From NCBI GenBank assembly GCA_016714045.1, contig JADJNY010000008.1, positions 248,001 to 312,000 on the forward strand: DNA of 64,000 nt. The letters are read 5' to 3'. The DNA comes from Planctomycetota bacterium (GTDB taxonomy: Bacteria; Planctomycetota; UBA1135; GCA-002686595). Of this stretch, positions 43,909-52,443 are shown one piece after another. Both the position numbers and the translations under genes were made by a program. Each line of letters starts with the position of its first letter. Within the stretch, counting starts at the first letter, position 1. The notes beneath the pieces are model-generated. The model searched no databases. It had not been told where the DNA came from and saw nothing but the letters and a program-made list of their open reading frames with translations.

Positions 43909-46471
43909 ATGTCCTCGATGCCTCCGCCGCCCGCCCACGACCTCGAAGCCCTCGCCGCCCAGTCCGCCTGGGTCCGCGAGCTCGCTCTGGCGGTCGCGCG
44001 CGACGCGGCAGAGGCGGACGAGCTCGCGCAGGAGGCGCTCGTCGCGGCCCTGCGCCGCCGCCCGGAGGCCCGCGAGTCATTGCGCGCCTGGTTCGCGGAC
44101 GTGCTCCGGAAGCTCGCGCTGTTCCGCCGCCGCGGCGACGCTCGCCGCGCGCTGCGGGAGGCGCGCTCGGCCCGGTCGGAAGAGCTCCCCGTCGACGCGA
44201 CGGACCCGCACCTCGCGCTCGAACGGCTCGAGACGCAGGAGCGCCTCCTGCGCGCCGTGCGCGAGCTCGACGAGCCGTACCGCACGACGATCCTCCTGCG
44301 CTGGTTCGAAGGCCTCGAACCGCGCGCGATCGTGGAGCGCACCGGTGCCAACGTGCGCACCGTGCACACGCGGCTCGCGCGCGGTCACGACCTCCTGCGC
44401 GCGCGGCTCGACGCGCACGCGGGCGGGCGGGAGCGCTGGATGTCGGCCTGGATGCCCCTGCTCGTCTTCCCCGCGCCGGTGGCGCCGCCGCCGCTCGCGT
44501 GGACCGGCCCCTGGATCCTCGCCATGGATTTGAAGCTGAAGTGTGCGCTCGCGGGCGTGGTGCTCGTCGGCGCGATCGCCTGGTGGAGCGTGCTCCCCGC
44601 GGATTCGCCGACCCCGCTCGCAGGCGCGCCGAGCGCGTCGCCCACGAGCGGTTCGATCGACGCGCCGGCGGCGGCTGTCGACGTGGAGCGCGGCGCGACG
44701 GTCGAGCGCCGAGCGGCGGAGCCGTCGTCCGTCGCCGCCGCGGCGCCGAGCAGCGCGGTGGCCGTGCCGCGCGTGCGCGGCGAGGTGCTCGATGTCCAGG
44801 GGCGCGGCGTCCCGCTTCGGATGGCCTTCGTCCCCAAGGACGCGCGGCGGCTCGCCTTCGAGCTCGCGAGCGACGCGCGCGGCCGCTTCGAGTTCGACGC
44901 GCCCGACGTCGAGGGCACGCTCGCGCCGCGCGATCCCGCGTGGACGGCGGTGATGGAGCCGCGCATCGCCTCGCCTGCCGGACCGAAGGAGTACCGCCTC
45001 GTCGTCGCACCGAAGATCGCGCTCGCGGGCCGAGTCGTCGACATGGCGGGAGCGCCCGTCGAGGACGCCGAAGTGAACTTCGCACCGGCCGACGTGCGCG
45101 CGCCTCGACGTCGTGCTCGGGACCTCCGCGCTGAGGAGCTGGGGCGCGCGCACGGACCGCGACGGGCGTTTCGCCCTCGAGGAGGCGCCTGCGATCGAGA
45201 ACTCGGCCGTCTGGGCCAGCGCGACGGGTTACCAACGGACGCGCATCGACGCGCCGCTCGCGACCGCGCGCACGCTCGAGCTGGTGCTCGCCGCGAGCGA
45301 TCCCTCCTCCCACCTCCAGGGCCGCGTCGTCGACGCGCAGGGCGCGCCGGTCGTGGGCGCGTACGTCGCGTTGGATCGACAGGCCGGGCTCACGGACAGG
45401 CTCGGGCGCTTCGAGCTACCGGCGGGACCGCGCGACGAGCGCACGGGCGAGGGGGGCGGGACGCGCCTGCGCGTTGCGAAGCAGGGCTTCCTGCCCGTGA
45501 CGCTCGAGAGCCGAAAGCCCACGTCGACGGAGCCCGGCGCGTGGCCGGAGCCGCTCGTCGTCGTACTCGGCGACCCGGCGCGAACGATCGAGGGCGTGCT
45601 CGTCGACGCGGACGGGAAGCCGGTCGCGGGCGCGCGCGTGACGCCGCTCGGGCGCTCGCCCTTTGCCGACGTGCTCACCGCGTTCGGCGCGCAGTCGTTC
45701 GCGCTCTCGACCGACATGGAGGCCGTTCTCGCGGGAGGCGCGGACCGCCGCGCGAGCGTCGTGAGCGGCGCGGACGGCGAGTTCCACGTCGCGGGGCTGC
45801 TCGCGCACGACTACCGGCTGCGCGTGTTCGATCCGCGATCGCTCGAGGTCCTCGTCACCGAGCCGATCCCGGCGGGGCGGCGCGGTGTGCGCCTCGTCCT
45901 CGGCGCTGCGGGGAAGCCGATGCGCGTCGCGGGGACGGTCGTCGACCTGCGGGGGCGCCCGATCGCGGGGGTCGCGGTGCAGTTGCTGGCGACGCACGCG
46001 GAGCTTCCCCCGGAGGAAACGTGGGACCTCGCGTCGAAGAGCCTGAAGACGGACGCCGAGGGCCGTTTCGTGTTCGTGGACATCGCCCCGAACGCGGCGC
46101 GCGTCCGCGCGTCGATGAACGGTGACCTCGTGTCCGCGGAGTCCGCGCTCGCGGACGCGCCCGACCTCGAGCACGTCCGCATCGAGCTCGCGCGTCCGTG
46201 CCACGCGCGCATCGAGTCGAAGACGCCCGAGCTCGCGGGCTCGAGCTTCGGGTTCGTGGACGCGCGCGGCGAGCCGCTCACGTTCTACGTCGAACTGGGC
46301 GACGTCAGCGCCGGCGCCGCGCGCTTCTCGTGGAACGGCGAGACGAGCGGGGTGCTGACGGTGAGCGAGACGGCGCGCGCGCTCCTGTTCTTCGGCGCGG
46401 ACGAGAAAGAACTGCTGCGCCTTCCCATCGACCTGTCCCCCGATCGTGAGGTCGAGGTCCTGCGGCCGTGA
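43909..46471 (+). CDS. ECF-like sigma factor fused through a membrane helix to carboxypeptidase-regulatory-like domains, frameshifted
   Basis: About 853 residues. Residues 20-175 resemble an ECF sigma factor: region 2 as AEADELAQEALVAALRRRPE and region 4 as LDEPYRTTILLRWFEGLEPR followed by VRTVHTRLARGHDLLRARLD. A membrane helix follows (about 211-229, CALAGVVLVGAIAWWSVL) and then a Ser/Ala-rich linker. At least five beta-sandwich repeats of the CarboxypepD_reg/Cna-B type come next (VVDMAGAPVEDAEVNFAP, VVDAQGAPVVGAYVALDR, VLVDADGKPVAGARVTPLG, VVDLRGRPIAGVAVQLLA). A single surplus base in CC at 45103-45104 shifts the frame once. One chain thus links a transcription-factor domain in the cytoplasm to an outside sensor-like region. 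ATG 43909 or 43918 are both possible starts. Confidence 0.87.
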
Positions 46472-46492
46472 GCAGCGGCGTGCGGCGCGCGC

Positions 46493-49400
46493 TCACGCGA
46501 GCGTCACGACGAACTCCTGCCCGGGCGTGACGTCGACGCGCGCCTTCAGCGCGACGACGACGCGCGTCCCGTCCTGGACGAAGCTCGCGGCGTGCTCGCC
46601 TTCCTGCGCCGGGAGCGCGTCGACGTACGCGGCGGAGACGCTCGTCACACGGAGGCCCGCGCGCACCTCGAAGGCGAGCGTCTTCAGCCACATGCGGCCG
46701 TACGCGGGCGCGTAGCGCGCGACGAGGCCCTTCGCGTCGCGTGACTGTGCGTACGTGCCCCAGCCTTCCGGCGTGGTGAACGCAGAGCGGAAGTCGTCCG
46801 GCGCGATCCGCGGCGCGAAGCCGAGGTGCGCGTTGGGCCCGTGCAGCTCGAAGCCGCACGCCGCGAGGTAGACGCCGTAGCTCGCCATCGCGCGCGCGTA
46901 GTGGTCGCTGCACTCGACTTCGTTCCACGGGTTGCGCTTCGACGCGTGGTAGCGGTCGTGGATCGCGCGCTCGACGGCGAGGCCTTCGACCCGCATCCCC
47001 TCCCAGAGCATGTGGCTCGCGACCTGGTGCTCGAAGCCGGTCATGCACTCGTTGAAGTAGCCCGCGGCCCACGCCTCGTTGCCCTTCCCCGTGGCGCTCT
47101 CGTGGCCGCCCTTGGGCCACGTGCACATCACGAGCCCGCCTTCGCCCGGCATCGCGTACCAGCGTCCGCCCTGGATGGTGGAGTCGAAGCGCGCGCGGTA
47201 CGGCCCGACGTCCGGCGCGAAGTTGTAGCGCCACAACGCCGCGAGCGCCGAGCGCGCTTCGTTCGCGGGCACGACGCGCGGTAGCCCGACCTGGTGCGCG
47301 AACGACTGGCCGAGCAGCTGGTCGATGTGGCAGCCCTTGCCCGTGCCGTTCGCCTCGGGGTGCGCGGGGTCGAGCTTCTGCACGAAGTACTCGCCGTCGA
47401 ACAAGCGCGCGACGAGCGCCTTCGAGCCTCTGTCCGCGAGCGTCCGGCAGCGCGCCGCGAACTCCGCGTCCCCCCTCTCGCCCGCCATCGCTTCGCTCGC
47501 GCGCAGCGCGGCGACGTAGAGCGAGCTCGTCCACGCGATCTCGCCCCACCACGACGCGTCGAGCGTGTTGTACTGCTCGCCGTCGAGCAGGCCGTCCTGG
47601 TTCGTGTCGCGCGCGAGGACGAGCTCCATCGACTTCTTCACCCGCGGCCAGATCCGCGCGAGGAACGCGCCGTCCTTCGCCATCTGGTGCTCGCGCCACG
47701 CGCGCACGATCGTGCCGCACTGCCCGTCGATCGCGAGCGAGCGCGCGGCCTCGCCGCGGTAGTCGACGAGGCCCGAGTCGGCGTGGAACGACGTGCCGAA
47801 GTCCGTGCGCTCGCGCAGGTCGCGCTCGAGCTCGGGGAAGACGCGCGCGAGGCCCTGCGCGTACTGCCACACGTGCGTGCACGTGCCGGCGCAGCAGTAC
47901 GTGCCCTCCCAGCCGTAGAAGCGGCCGTTCGAGAAACGCAGGCACGTCGCGGTGGCGACGGTCGAGAGGCTCGCGAACGTGCGCTCCAGGAACCAGTGCG
48001 GCAGCGTCGAGCGGTCGTACCAGGTCGCGCGCCAGGCGCGCGTGCTCTCGAAGAGGTAGTCGCGGCGCTCGAATACGTGATTCACCACGTCGACGGCGTT
48101 CACGAAGCGCCCGGCGTAGTGGCGACGGAGCTTGCGCACGTCGGGGATGAAGTCGAGCGCATCCCACGGGAGCCCCCGCACGTGCCACGCGACCACGAAC
48201 GTGAACGTCGCCTTCGCGCCGGGCGAGAGCGTCGCGGTGCCGGAAAGGCCGCCGAGGACGGGCCGCGCATCCGCGACCGATGCACTGCTGCCCACTTCGG
48301 CGTCCGGGTCCGTCTTGGAGGGCGGCCGGATCCCTTCACGTCCGAACGAGGCCGCGACATGGGCGCCCCCCGTCGGCGTGAAGTGAGCGAGCGCGATGGA
48401 TCCGTAGTCCGGCGCATCGCTCAGATCGCCGACGTCGGTGCGCGGCGAGTCCAGGAAGACGATGTCGTCGACGCCGAGGTTGCCCCATCCGCTGGGCGAT
48501 CGGTCGACGATCTCGAGTCTCCCCTCCTTGCCGCTCCACGGTCGCACGTCGAAGTGTTCCAACCGCATTCGGTTCGAATCGAGGCCGGTGGCTGTGGCGA
48601 CGACGGCACCGTCGACGATCAGGTTGACGCAGGTATCTCCAGGATGCCGGCCGCCGCCGATCCGAAACGAGATGAACGGCCGCCGGATCGTGAACGACGG
48701 ACTGGTGAGCGTCCCGGTGTGCGCGTCCCCTCCCGCGACGTCCTCGCCGTGCCGCGTCTCGTGGGTGTTCGCGGTGCGCTCGCCGTGCGCATCGACTGGT
48801 CCCATGTACTGGGGCAGGTCCGCGACCTTCTGCGGCCCCGTACCGAACGCGGTGCCCGTCGCAGTCCAAGGCCCCCAGTCCTCGCGCTCGAAATCCTCGA
48901 ACGGGAGGTCGGGGCGGCGCGAGGTCGGCTTCGCCGGCGGCGTGCATCCGCCTTCGAGGACGGTGAACCCATCGTGTCGATGCGAGTTCATGTATCGCCG
49001 ACCGTCGATGCGCGGCAAGGTGATCGGCGCCACTGTGTTCTCGATCCACCCGAGCAGCTCGATCTCGAGCGGCTCCTTGCCCGTGTTCTCGACGACGTAT
49101 TCACACACGATCGCCGGCAGCGACGATTCCTCCGCGTCGAGCGGCACGAAGGGCGAGAACGCCTCGAGCGTCACGCGGAACGGCACGTCGGCGTCCGAGT
49201 ACTCGACGAACGCCTCGGGGTACTCTCCGCGGAAGCGGATCGAGCGGAACCCGTCGCGATCGATCGAGCGCGACCACGTGCGCGCGCCCGCCTTCGCGAA
49301 GAGGTGGAAGCCCTGCTCGAAGCTCGAGCGGCGCGCGAGCGGCGTCTTGTAGTGCGGCCCTTGTCCCGAGCGGAACTCCTCCTCGACGGGCGCGTTGAAG

Positions 49401-49822
49401 ATGTCCCACAACCACAGCTTCCCGTCGCCGCCGAGGTAGACCTGCCCGCAGCCGATGCCGCCGATCGGCATGCCGATCCAGTCGAGCTCACCCTTCTCCG
49501 ACGTGTAGACCGTCGGCTCGCCGCGCGCCGTGAGCGACGCGACCCACGCCGGGTCGAGCTGCTTGTCGCGCGGGATCGGGAAGTCGTCCGGCTCGAACGG
49601 ACCTGCGAACGGCGCGACGAACGTCGCGCGCGCCGCGAGCGCCGCGCTCGAGAGCCCCGCGAGTGTGAGGAACCCGCGGCGGTCGAGCGCGCTCGGCGCG
49701 GGCACGAAGCTCGGACCGCAGCTCGTGCCGGGCGCGCAGCACGCGCGCGCTTCCGCGCGATCGCGCGGCGGGAGCGCGCTCCCGTGCTCGGCCGCGTCCT
49801 TCGGCTCAGCTCGGTCCGTCAT
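46493..49822 (-). CDS. Tat-exported GH116-type glycoside hydrolase (GBA2-like) with inserted beta-sandwich
   Basis: 1109 residues. Twin-arginine signal LDRRGFLTLAGLSSAALAAR (47-66). The N-terminal GH116 beta domain starts KGELDWIGMPIGGIGCGQVY. The (alpha/alpha)6 catalytic domain includes LRFSNGRFYGWEGTYCCAGT and CTHVWQYAQ (about 640), DGEQYNTLDASWWGEIAWTS and NEAWAAGYFNECMTGFEHQV. GH116 enzymes are beta-glucosidases, xylosidases or glucosylceramidases. Residues about 310-465 interrupt the N-terminal domain with a beta-sandwich (GTLTSPSFTIRRPFISFRIG, CVNLIVDGAVVATATGLDSN, WGNLGVDDIVFLDS) like those attached to GH32 enzymes; this part looks less G+C-rich. Its start lies inside the mutarotase gene (17-base overlap). 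The natural substrate is uncertain. Confidence 0.9.
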   Translation of the reverse strand: MTDRAEPKDAAEHGSALPPRDRAEARACCAPGTSCGPSFVPAPSALDRRGFLTLAGLSSAALAARATFVAPFAGPFEPDDFPIPRDKQLDPAWVASLTARGEPTVYTSEKGELDWIGMPIGGIGCGQVYLGGDGKLWLWDIFNAPVEEEFRSGQGPHYKTPLARRSSFEQGFHLFAKAGARTWSRSIDRDGFRSIRFRGEYPEAFVEYSDADVPFRVTLEAFSPFVPLDAEESSLPAIVCEYVVENTGKEPLEIELLGWIENTVAPITLPRIDGRRYMNSHRHDGFTVLEGGCTPPAKPTSRRPDLPFEDFEREDWGPWTATGTAFGTGPQKVADLPQYMGPVDAHGERTANTHETRHGEDVAGGDAHTGTLTSPSFTIRRPFISFRIGGGRHPGDTCVNLIVDGAVVATATGLDSNRMRLEHFDVRPWSGKEGRLEIVDRSPSGWGNLGVDDIVFLDSPRTDVGDLSDAPDYGSIALAHFTPTGGAHVAASFGREGIRPPSKTDPDAEVGSSASVADARPVLGGLSGTATLSPGAKATFTFVVAWHVRGLPWDALDFIPDVRKLRRHYAGRFVNAVDVVNHVFERRDYLFESTRAWRATWYDRSTLPHWFLERTFASLSTVATATCLRFSNGRFYGWEGTYCCAGTCTHVWQYAQGLARVFPELERDLRERTDFGTSFHADSGLVDYRGEAARSLAIDGQCGTIVRAWREHQMAKDGAFLARIWPRVKKSMELVLARDTNQDGLLDGEQYNTLDASWWGEIAWTSSLYVAALRASEAMAGERGDAEFAARCRTLADRGSKALVARLFDGEYFVQKLDPAHPEANGTGKGCHIDQLLGQSFAHQVGLPRVVPANEARSALAALWRYNFAPDVGPYRARFDSTIQGGRWYAMPGEGGLVMCTWPKGGHESATGKGNEAWAAGYFNECMTGFEHQVASHMLWEGMRVEGLAVERAIHDRYHASKRNPWNEVECSDHYARAMASYGVYLAACGFELHGPNAHLGFAPRIAPDDFRSAFTTPEGWGTYAQSRDAKGLVARYAPAYGRMWLKTLAFEVRAGLRVTSVSAAYVDALPAQEGEHAASFVQDGTRVVVALKARVDVTPGQEFVVTLA

Positions 49823-50174
49823 GGTGGAAGACCTCCTGCATCCGCGCCCACCACTCGCCGTTCGCGCGCGCGGCGATCGGCTCCTGCAGCGGCTCGCAGA
49901 CCGCCCACCACCGCCGCGTCGTCTCGTCCTGCGCCATGCGCGCCATGTCCGCGGCGAAATCGCTCCCCGTGTACTCGAAGTACGCGAAGAGCCAGTCGCG
50001 CTCGTCGTCGAGCGTCTTGACGAAGATCGAGTAGTTGCGAATCCCAGAGCGCTCGATCGTCGCGAGCACGCCGGGCCACACCGCCGCGTGCAGCCGCTCG
50101 TACTCGGCGCGCGCGCCGGGCTTCAACCGCAGGACGAGCCCGTGGCGCTCCATGCCGGCAGCGTCGCGCTTCAC
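49806..50174 (-). CDS. L-rhamnose/L-fucose mutarotase (RhaM family)
   Basis: 122 residues. RhaM proteins interconvert alpha and beta anomers of L-rhamnose, and relatives act on L-fucose. Family marks are RHGLVLRLKPGARAEYERLH (catalytic His) and AAVWPGVLATIERSGIRNYS. Then come IFVKTLDDERDWLFAYFEYT and WWAVCEPLQEPI. Start could be the Met at 50174 or the one seven residues later, where family similarity begins. It ends 17 bases inside the GH116 gene, so the two are translated as a unit. In Xanthomonas a COG3254 mutarotase belongs to the L-fucose cluster; here it lies 15 kb from the fucose operon. Confidence 0.9.
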   Translation of the reverse strand: MKRDAAGMERHGLVLRLKPGARAEYERLHAAVWPGVLATIERSGIRNYSIFVKTLDDERDWLFAYFEYTGSDFAADMARMAQDETTRRWWAVCEPLQEPIAARANGEWWARMQEVFHHDGPS

Positions 50175-50231
50175 GAACGCCTCGTCAACGACGCGGGCGC
50201 GGCGCGCGCACGGGAACGCGGCGCGAGTCGC

Positions 50232-51092
50232 CTAGGGCGCCCAGACGAGCCGCATCCCGTTCGTGCGATTGCTGGTCGACGGCGGACAGAACGCGAGCGA
50301 GGCGTTGCGGTAGAAGCACTGGTAGTAGCGCGTTCCTCCGACGGGCGGCACGGCGCCGCGCACGCTGAGCTGGAGGTCGCCCGGCTCCGGGTAGGTGCCC
50401 GTTCCTCCAGTGAGGAACTTCGTCCCGATGCGCACGACCGAACCCGTCACGCAGCCGAGTCCGTCGTCGACGACCACGGGCGCTTGCTGCGCGTCCCCCT
50501 GGAAGAACACGCACGTCGACCCCGAGAGGTTCGTCGCGGTGAGCACGATCGTGTCCGCGCTCACGCGCGGCGTGCCCGTGCTCGCGAGCAGACCGCCCGC
50601 GGCGAACACCGAGTTCGCGCAGCCGCTCCCGGTCGCCCCGGAGTTCCCGCACGGACACGGAACGAGGGATCCGTCGCCCGGACAGAACGGTGTGGCGCTC
50701 GGCGTGATCGGGCCGAGCTGTCCGTCGTTGATCCACGCGGTGATCAGCGCCTGCTCGGCGGCCGTCAGACACGCCGGGTTCCCCGCGTCGGCGGTGGGGT
50801 CCCCCGTGCAGCCCGAGGCGACAGGCATCGATCCGTCGAGGATGCGGACGAGGGACGCGTACCCCTTCGTGTTGCCCGGAGAGTAGTAGGACGCGAGCTG
50901 CGACTGGAAGTACGCGGAGTTCGGGTTGGGGTGACCGATGTTGAAGCCGCCGGAGCCGCCGCTCACGTGGCACGAGCCGCACTTCGCCTGGAAGATCGGG
51001 TGAACGCTCGAGAACGTCGTCTGCGCGGCGGCGAGGTTTCCGCGGAGCGCGAGGGTCACGGCGAGGACGAGGAGGAGCACGAAGCGCTGCAT
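50232..51092 (-). CDS. secreted single-haem c-type cytochrome-like protein with CPCGN tail
   Basis: 286 residues. GGAG lies six bases before the ATG; signal peptide ends at AAAQ (about 24). The first part is a small cytochrome-like domain with the haem motif AKCGSCHVSG (CxxCH at 38-42) and a candidate axial Met in RILDGSMP (about 89), as in PSCyt1-type planctomycete domains. LTAAEQALITAWINDGQ closes the domain. Residues 137-286 are the tail: FCPGDGS, PCPCGNSGATGSGCANSVF and FCPPSTSNRTNGMRLVW. The protein probably lies outside the inner membrane and is anchored or sorted by the tail. A role in extracellular redox or as a haem-containing surface protein is inferred. Confidence 0.86.
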   Translation of the reverse strand: MQRFVLLLVLAVTLALRGNLAAAQTTFSSVHPIFQAKCGSCHVSGGSGGFNIGHPNPNSAYFQSQLASYYSPGNTKGYASLVRILDGSMPVASGCTGDPTADAGNPACLTAAEQALITAWINDGQLGPITPSATPFCPGDGSLVPCPCGNSGATGSGCANSVFAAGGLLASTGTPRVSADTIVLTATNLSGSTCVFFQGDAQQAPVVVDDGLGCVTGSVVRIGTKFLTGGTGTYPEPGDLQLSVRGAVPPVGGTRYYQCFYRNASLAFCPPSTSNRTNGMRLVWAP

Positions 51093-51126
51093 GGGGACTC
51101 CGGGGACCTGGGGCACGAGCGGCACC

Positions 51127-51132
51127 AGTGTA
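51127..51132 (-). promoter_or_regulatory. candidate -10 element (TACACT) of the cytochrome-like gene
   Basis: TACACT on the minus strand, 34 bases before the ATG at 51092, with a normal ribosome-binding site between. No clear -35. Confidence 0.4.
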
Positions 51133-51228
51133 CGCGGCGTTTCGGCGCACGGAACTCCCCCCCGAGAGCTCAGCGCACACTCGGCGTCGAACGGGCTGCT
51201 CGTCGGGCCTGGAGGCCCCGCTCTGCCT

Positions 51229-51246
51229 CCGGTCCGGGCGGACCGG
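51229..51246 (-). terminator. short GC hairpin downstream of the D-threonine-aldolase-like gene
   Basis: A seven-base stem CCGGTCC / GGACCGG around GGGC, within 45 bases of the stop at 51271. A neighbouring smaller stem (GGGCC...GGCCC) lies just beyond. No T-run, so termination is tentative. Confidence 0.4.
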
Positions 51247-51270
51247 ACGACCCGGGCGGTCCTGCGCCCC

Positions 51271-52407
51271 TCACCAACCGCGCAGCACGCGCCACGCGTC
51301 GACCACCACCCCGTCGCGGGCCACGTGGTAGCGATCGAACTGCGCGGCCGAGAGGCACGAGTGGTTCGGGACGATCGCGACGCGCGCGCCGATCGGGAGC
51401 GCGTCGTAGTCGATCGGCGCGTCGCTCCCGAGCTCGCCATGCTCCTGCGACAGCGAGCGCACCCGCAGGCCGGGGAAACTGCGCGAGCGGTCCGCGCTCG
51501 CGACGGCGCCGAAGCCGCAGCGCGGATCGACGTGCGTCGGGCCCGCGTCCTTGGACAAGGCGAGCGCGCCCGCGTTGACGAGCAACTCGTTGCGCGCGCG
51601 CGCGTGTCCGATCACGGTCGCGACGACCGAGAACGCCGCGTCAGCGAGCACGCAGCTCCCGATCGCGGCTTGGAACGCGTCGTAGAAAAGGTAGTTGCCG
51701 GGGCGCGCCTCGGTAACGCCAGACAGGTCCTCCACCACGCTCATCGTCGGCGTCGAGCCCACGCTGACCTCGGCCGCGGGCGCTCCCGCCGCGCGGAGGC
51801 GTTCGGCGAAGCGGACGGTGACCTCGCGCTCGGCGCGCGCGACGGCGTGGAGCTCCTCGCGCCGCGTCGCGCGATAGGCGTGGCCCGCGTGGGTGAGCAC
51901 GCCGCGGAAGTCGAGGCCGGGGAGCTCCGACAGCTCGCGCGCGAACGCGACGCTCGCGGCGTCCTCGGGATCCACGCCGGCGCGGTGGTAGCCGCAGTCG
52001 AGCTTGAGGAACACCGGGGTGCGCCGCGCGGCGCCGCGCGTCCGCGCCGATAGCGCGCGCGCGGCGTCGGGATGATCGACGAGCAGCGCGAGCCGCCGCA
52101 CGCGCGCGCCGAGCGCCAGCGCGTCGTCGATGCGGTCGAGCGCGATCGGGACCGCCCAGGTCAGGTCGTCGAAGCCCGCGTCGGCGAGCCCGCGCGCTTC
52201 GGCCAGCGTCGACACCGTGACGCCGCCGAAGTGGCCGCGGACGGAGAGGCGCGCGATCTCCGCGCACTTGTGCGTCTTCACGTGCGGCCGCAGACGGACG
52301 CCGAGGCGCGTCATCCGCTCCGCCATGCGCGCCGCGTTGCGCTCGAGACGCGACAGGTCGACCACGGCGCACGGCGTCGGGAGTTCTTCGATCCGCATGC
52401 GCGGCAT
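51271..52407 (-). CDS. D-threonine aldolase / D-serine dehydratase-like PLP enzyme (fold type III)
   Basis: 378 residues, cytoplasmic. The N-terminal alanine-racemase-type barrel carries the PLP lysine in RLRPHVKTHK (Lys44), with HFGGVTVSTLAEARGLADAG, FLKLDCGYHRAG, VSVGSTPTMSV and EARPGNYLFYD around the cofactor. The C-terminal domain has the metal-binding pair in IVPNHSCLSAAQFDRYHV (His and Cys), which separates this group from alanine racemase. Members split D-threonine or D-3-hydroxy amino acids, or dehydrate D-serine. Exact substrate cannot be read from sequence. It is a single gene, with its own apparent terminator downstream. Confidence 0.9.
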   Translation of the reverse strand: MPRMRIEELPTPCAVVDLSRLERNAARMAERMTRLGVRLRPHVKTHKCAEIARLSVRGHFGGVTVSTLAEARGLADAGFDDLTWAVPIALDRIDDALALGARVRRLALLVDHPDAARALSARTRGAARRTPVFLKLDCGYHRAGVDPEDAASVAFARELSELPGLDFRGVLTHAGHAYRATRREELHAVARAEREVTVRFAERLRAAGAPAAEVSVGSTPTMSVVEDLSGVTEARPGNYLFYDAFQAAIGSCVLADAAFSVVATVIGHARARNELLVNAGALALSKDAGPTHVDPRCGFGAVASADRSRSFPGLRVRSLSQEHGELGSDAPIDYDALPIGARVAIVPNHSCLSAAQFDRYHVARDGVVVDAWRVLRGW

Positions 52408-52443
52408 GAGAGCAGAAGCAAGCGTCCGCGCGAAGCCCAGGGT

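Noticed and set aside
46493..49822. Alpha-L-rhamnosidase assignment for the GH116 gene on the basis of the adjacent mutarotase
   Set aside because: The sequence motifs match GH116 (GBA2-like) rather than GH78 or GH106; the context alone is not enough.
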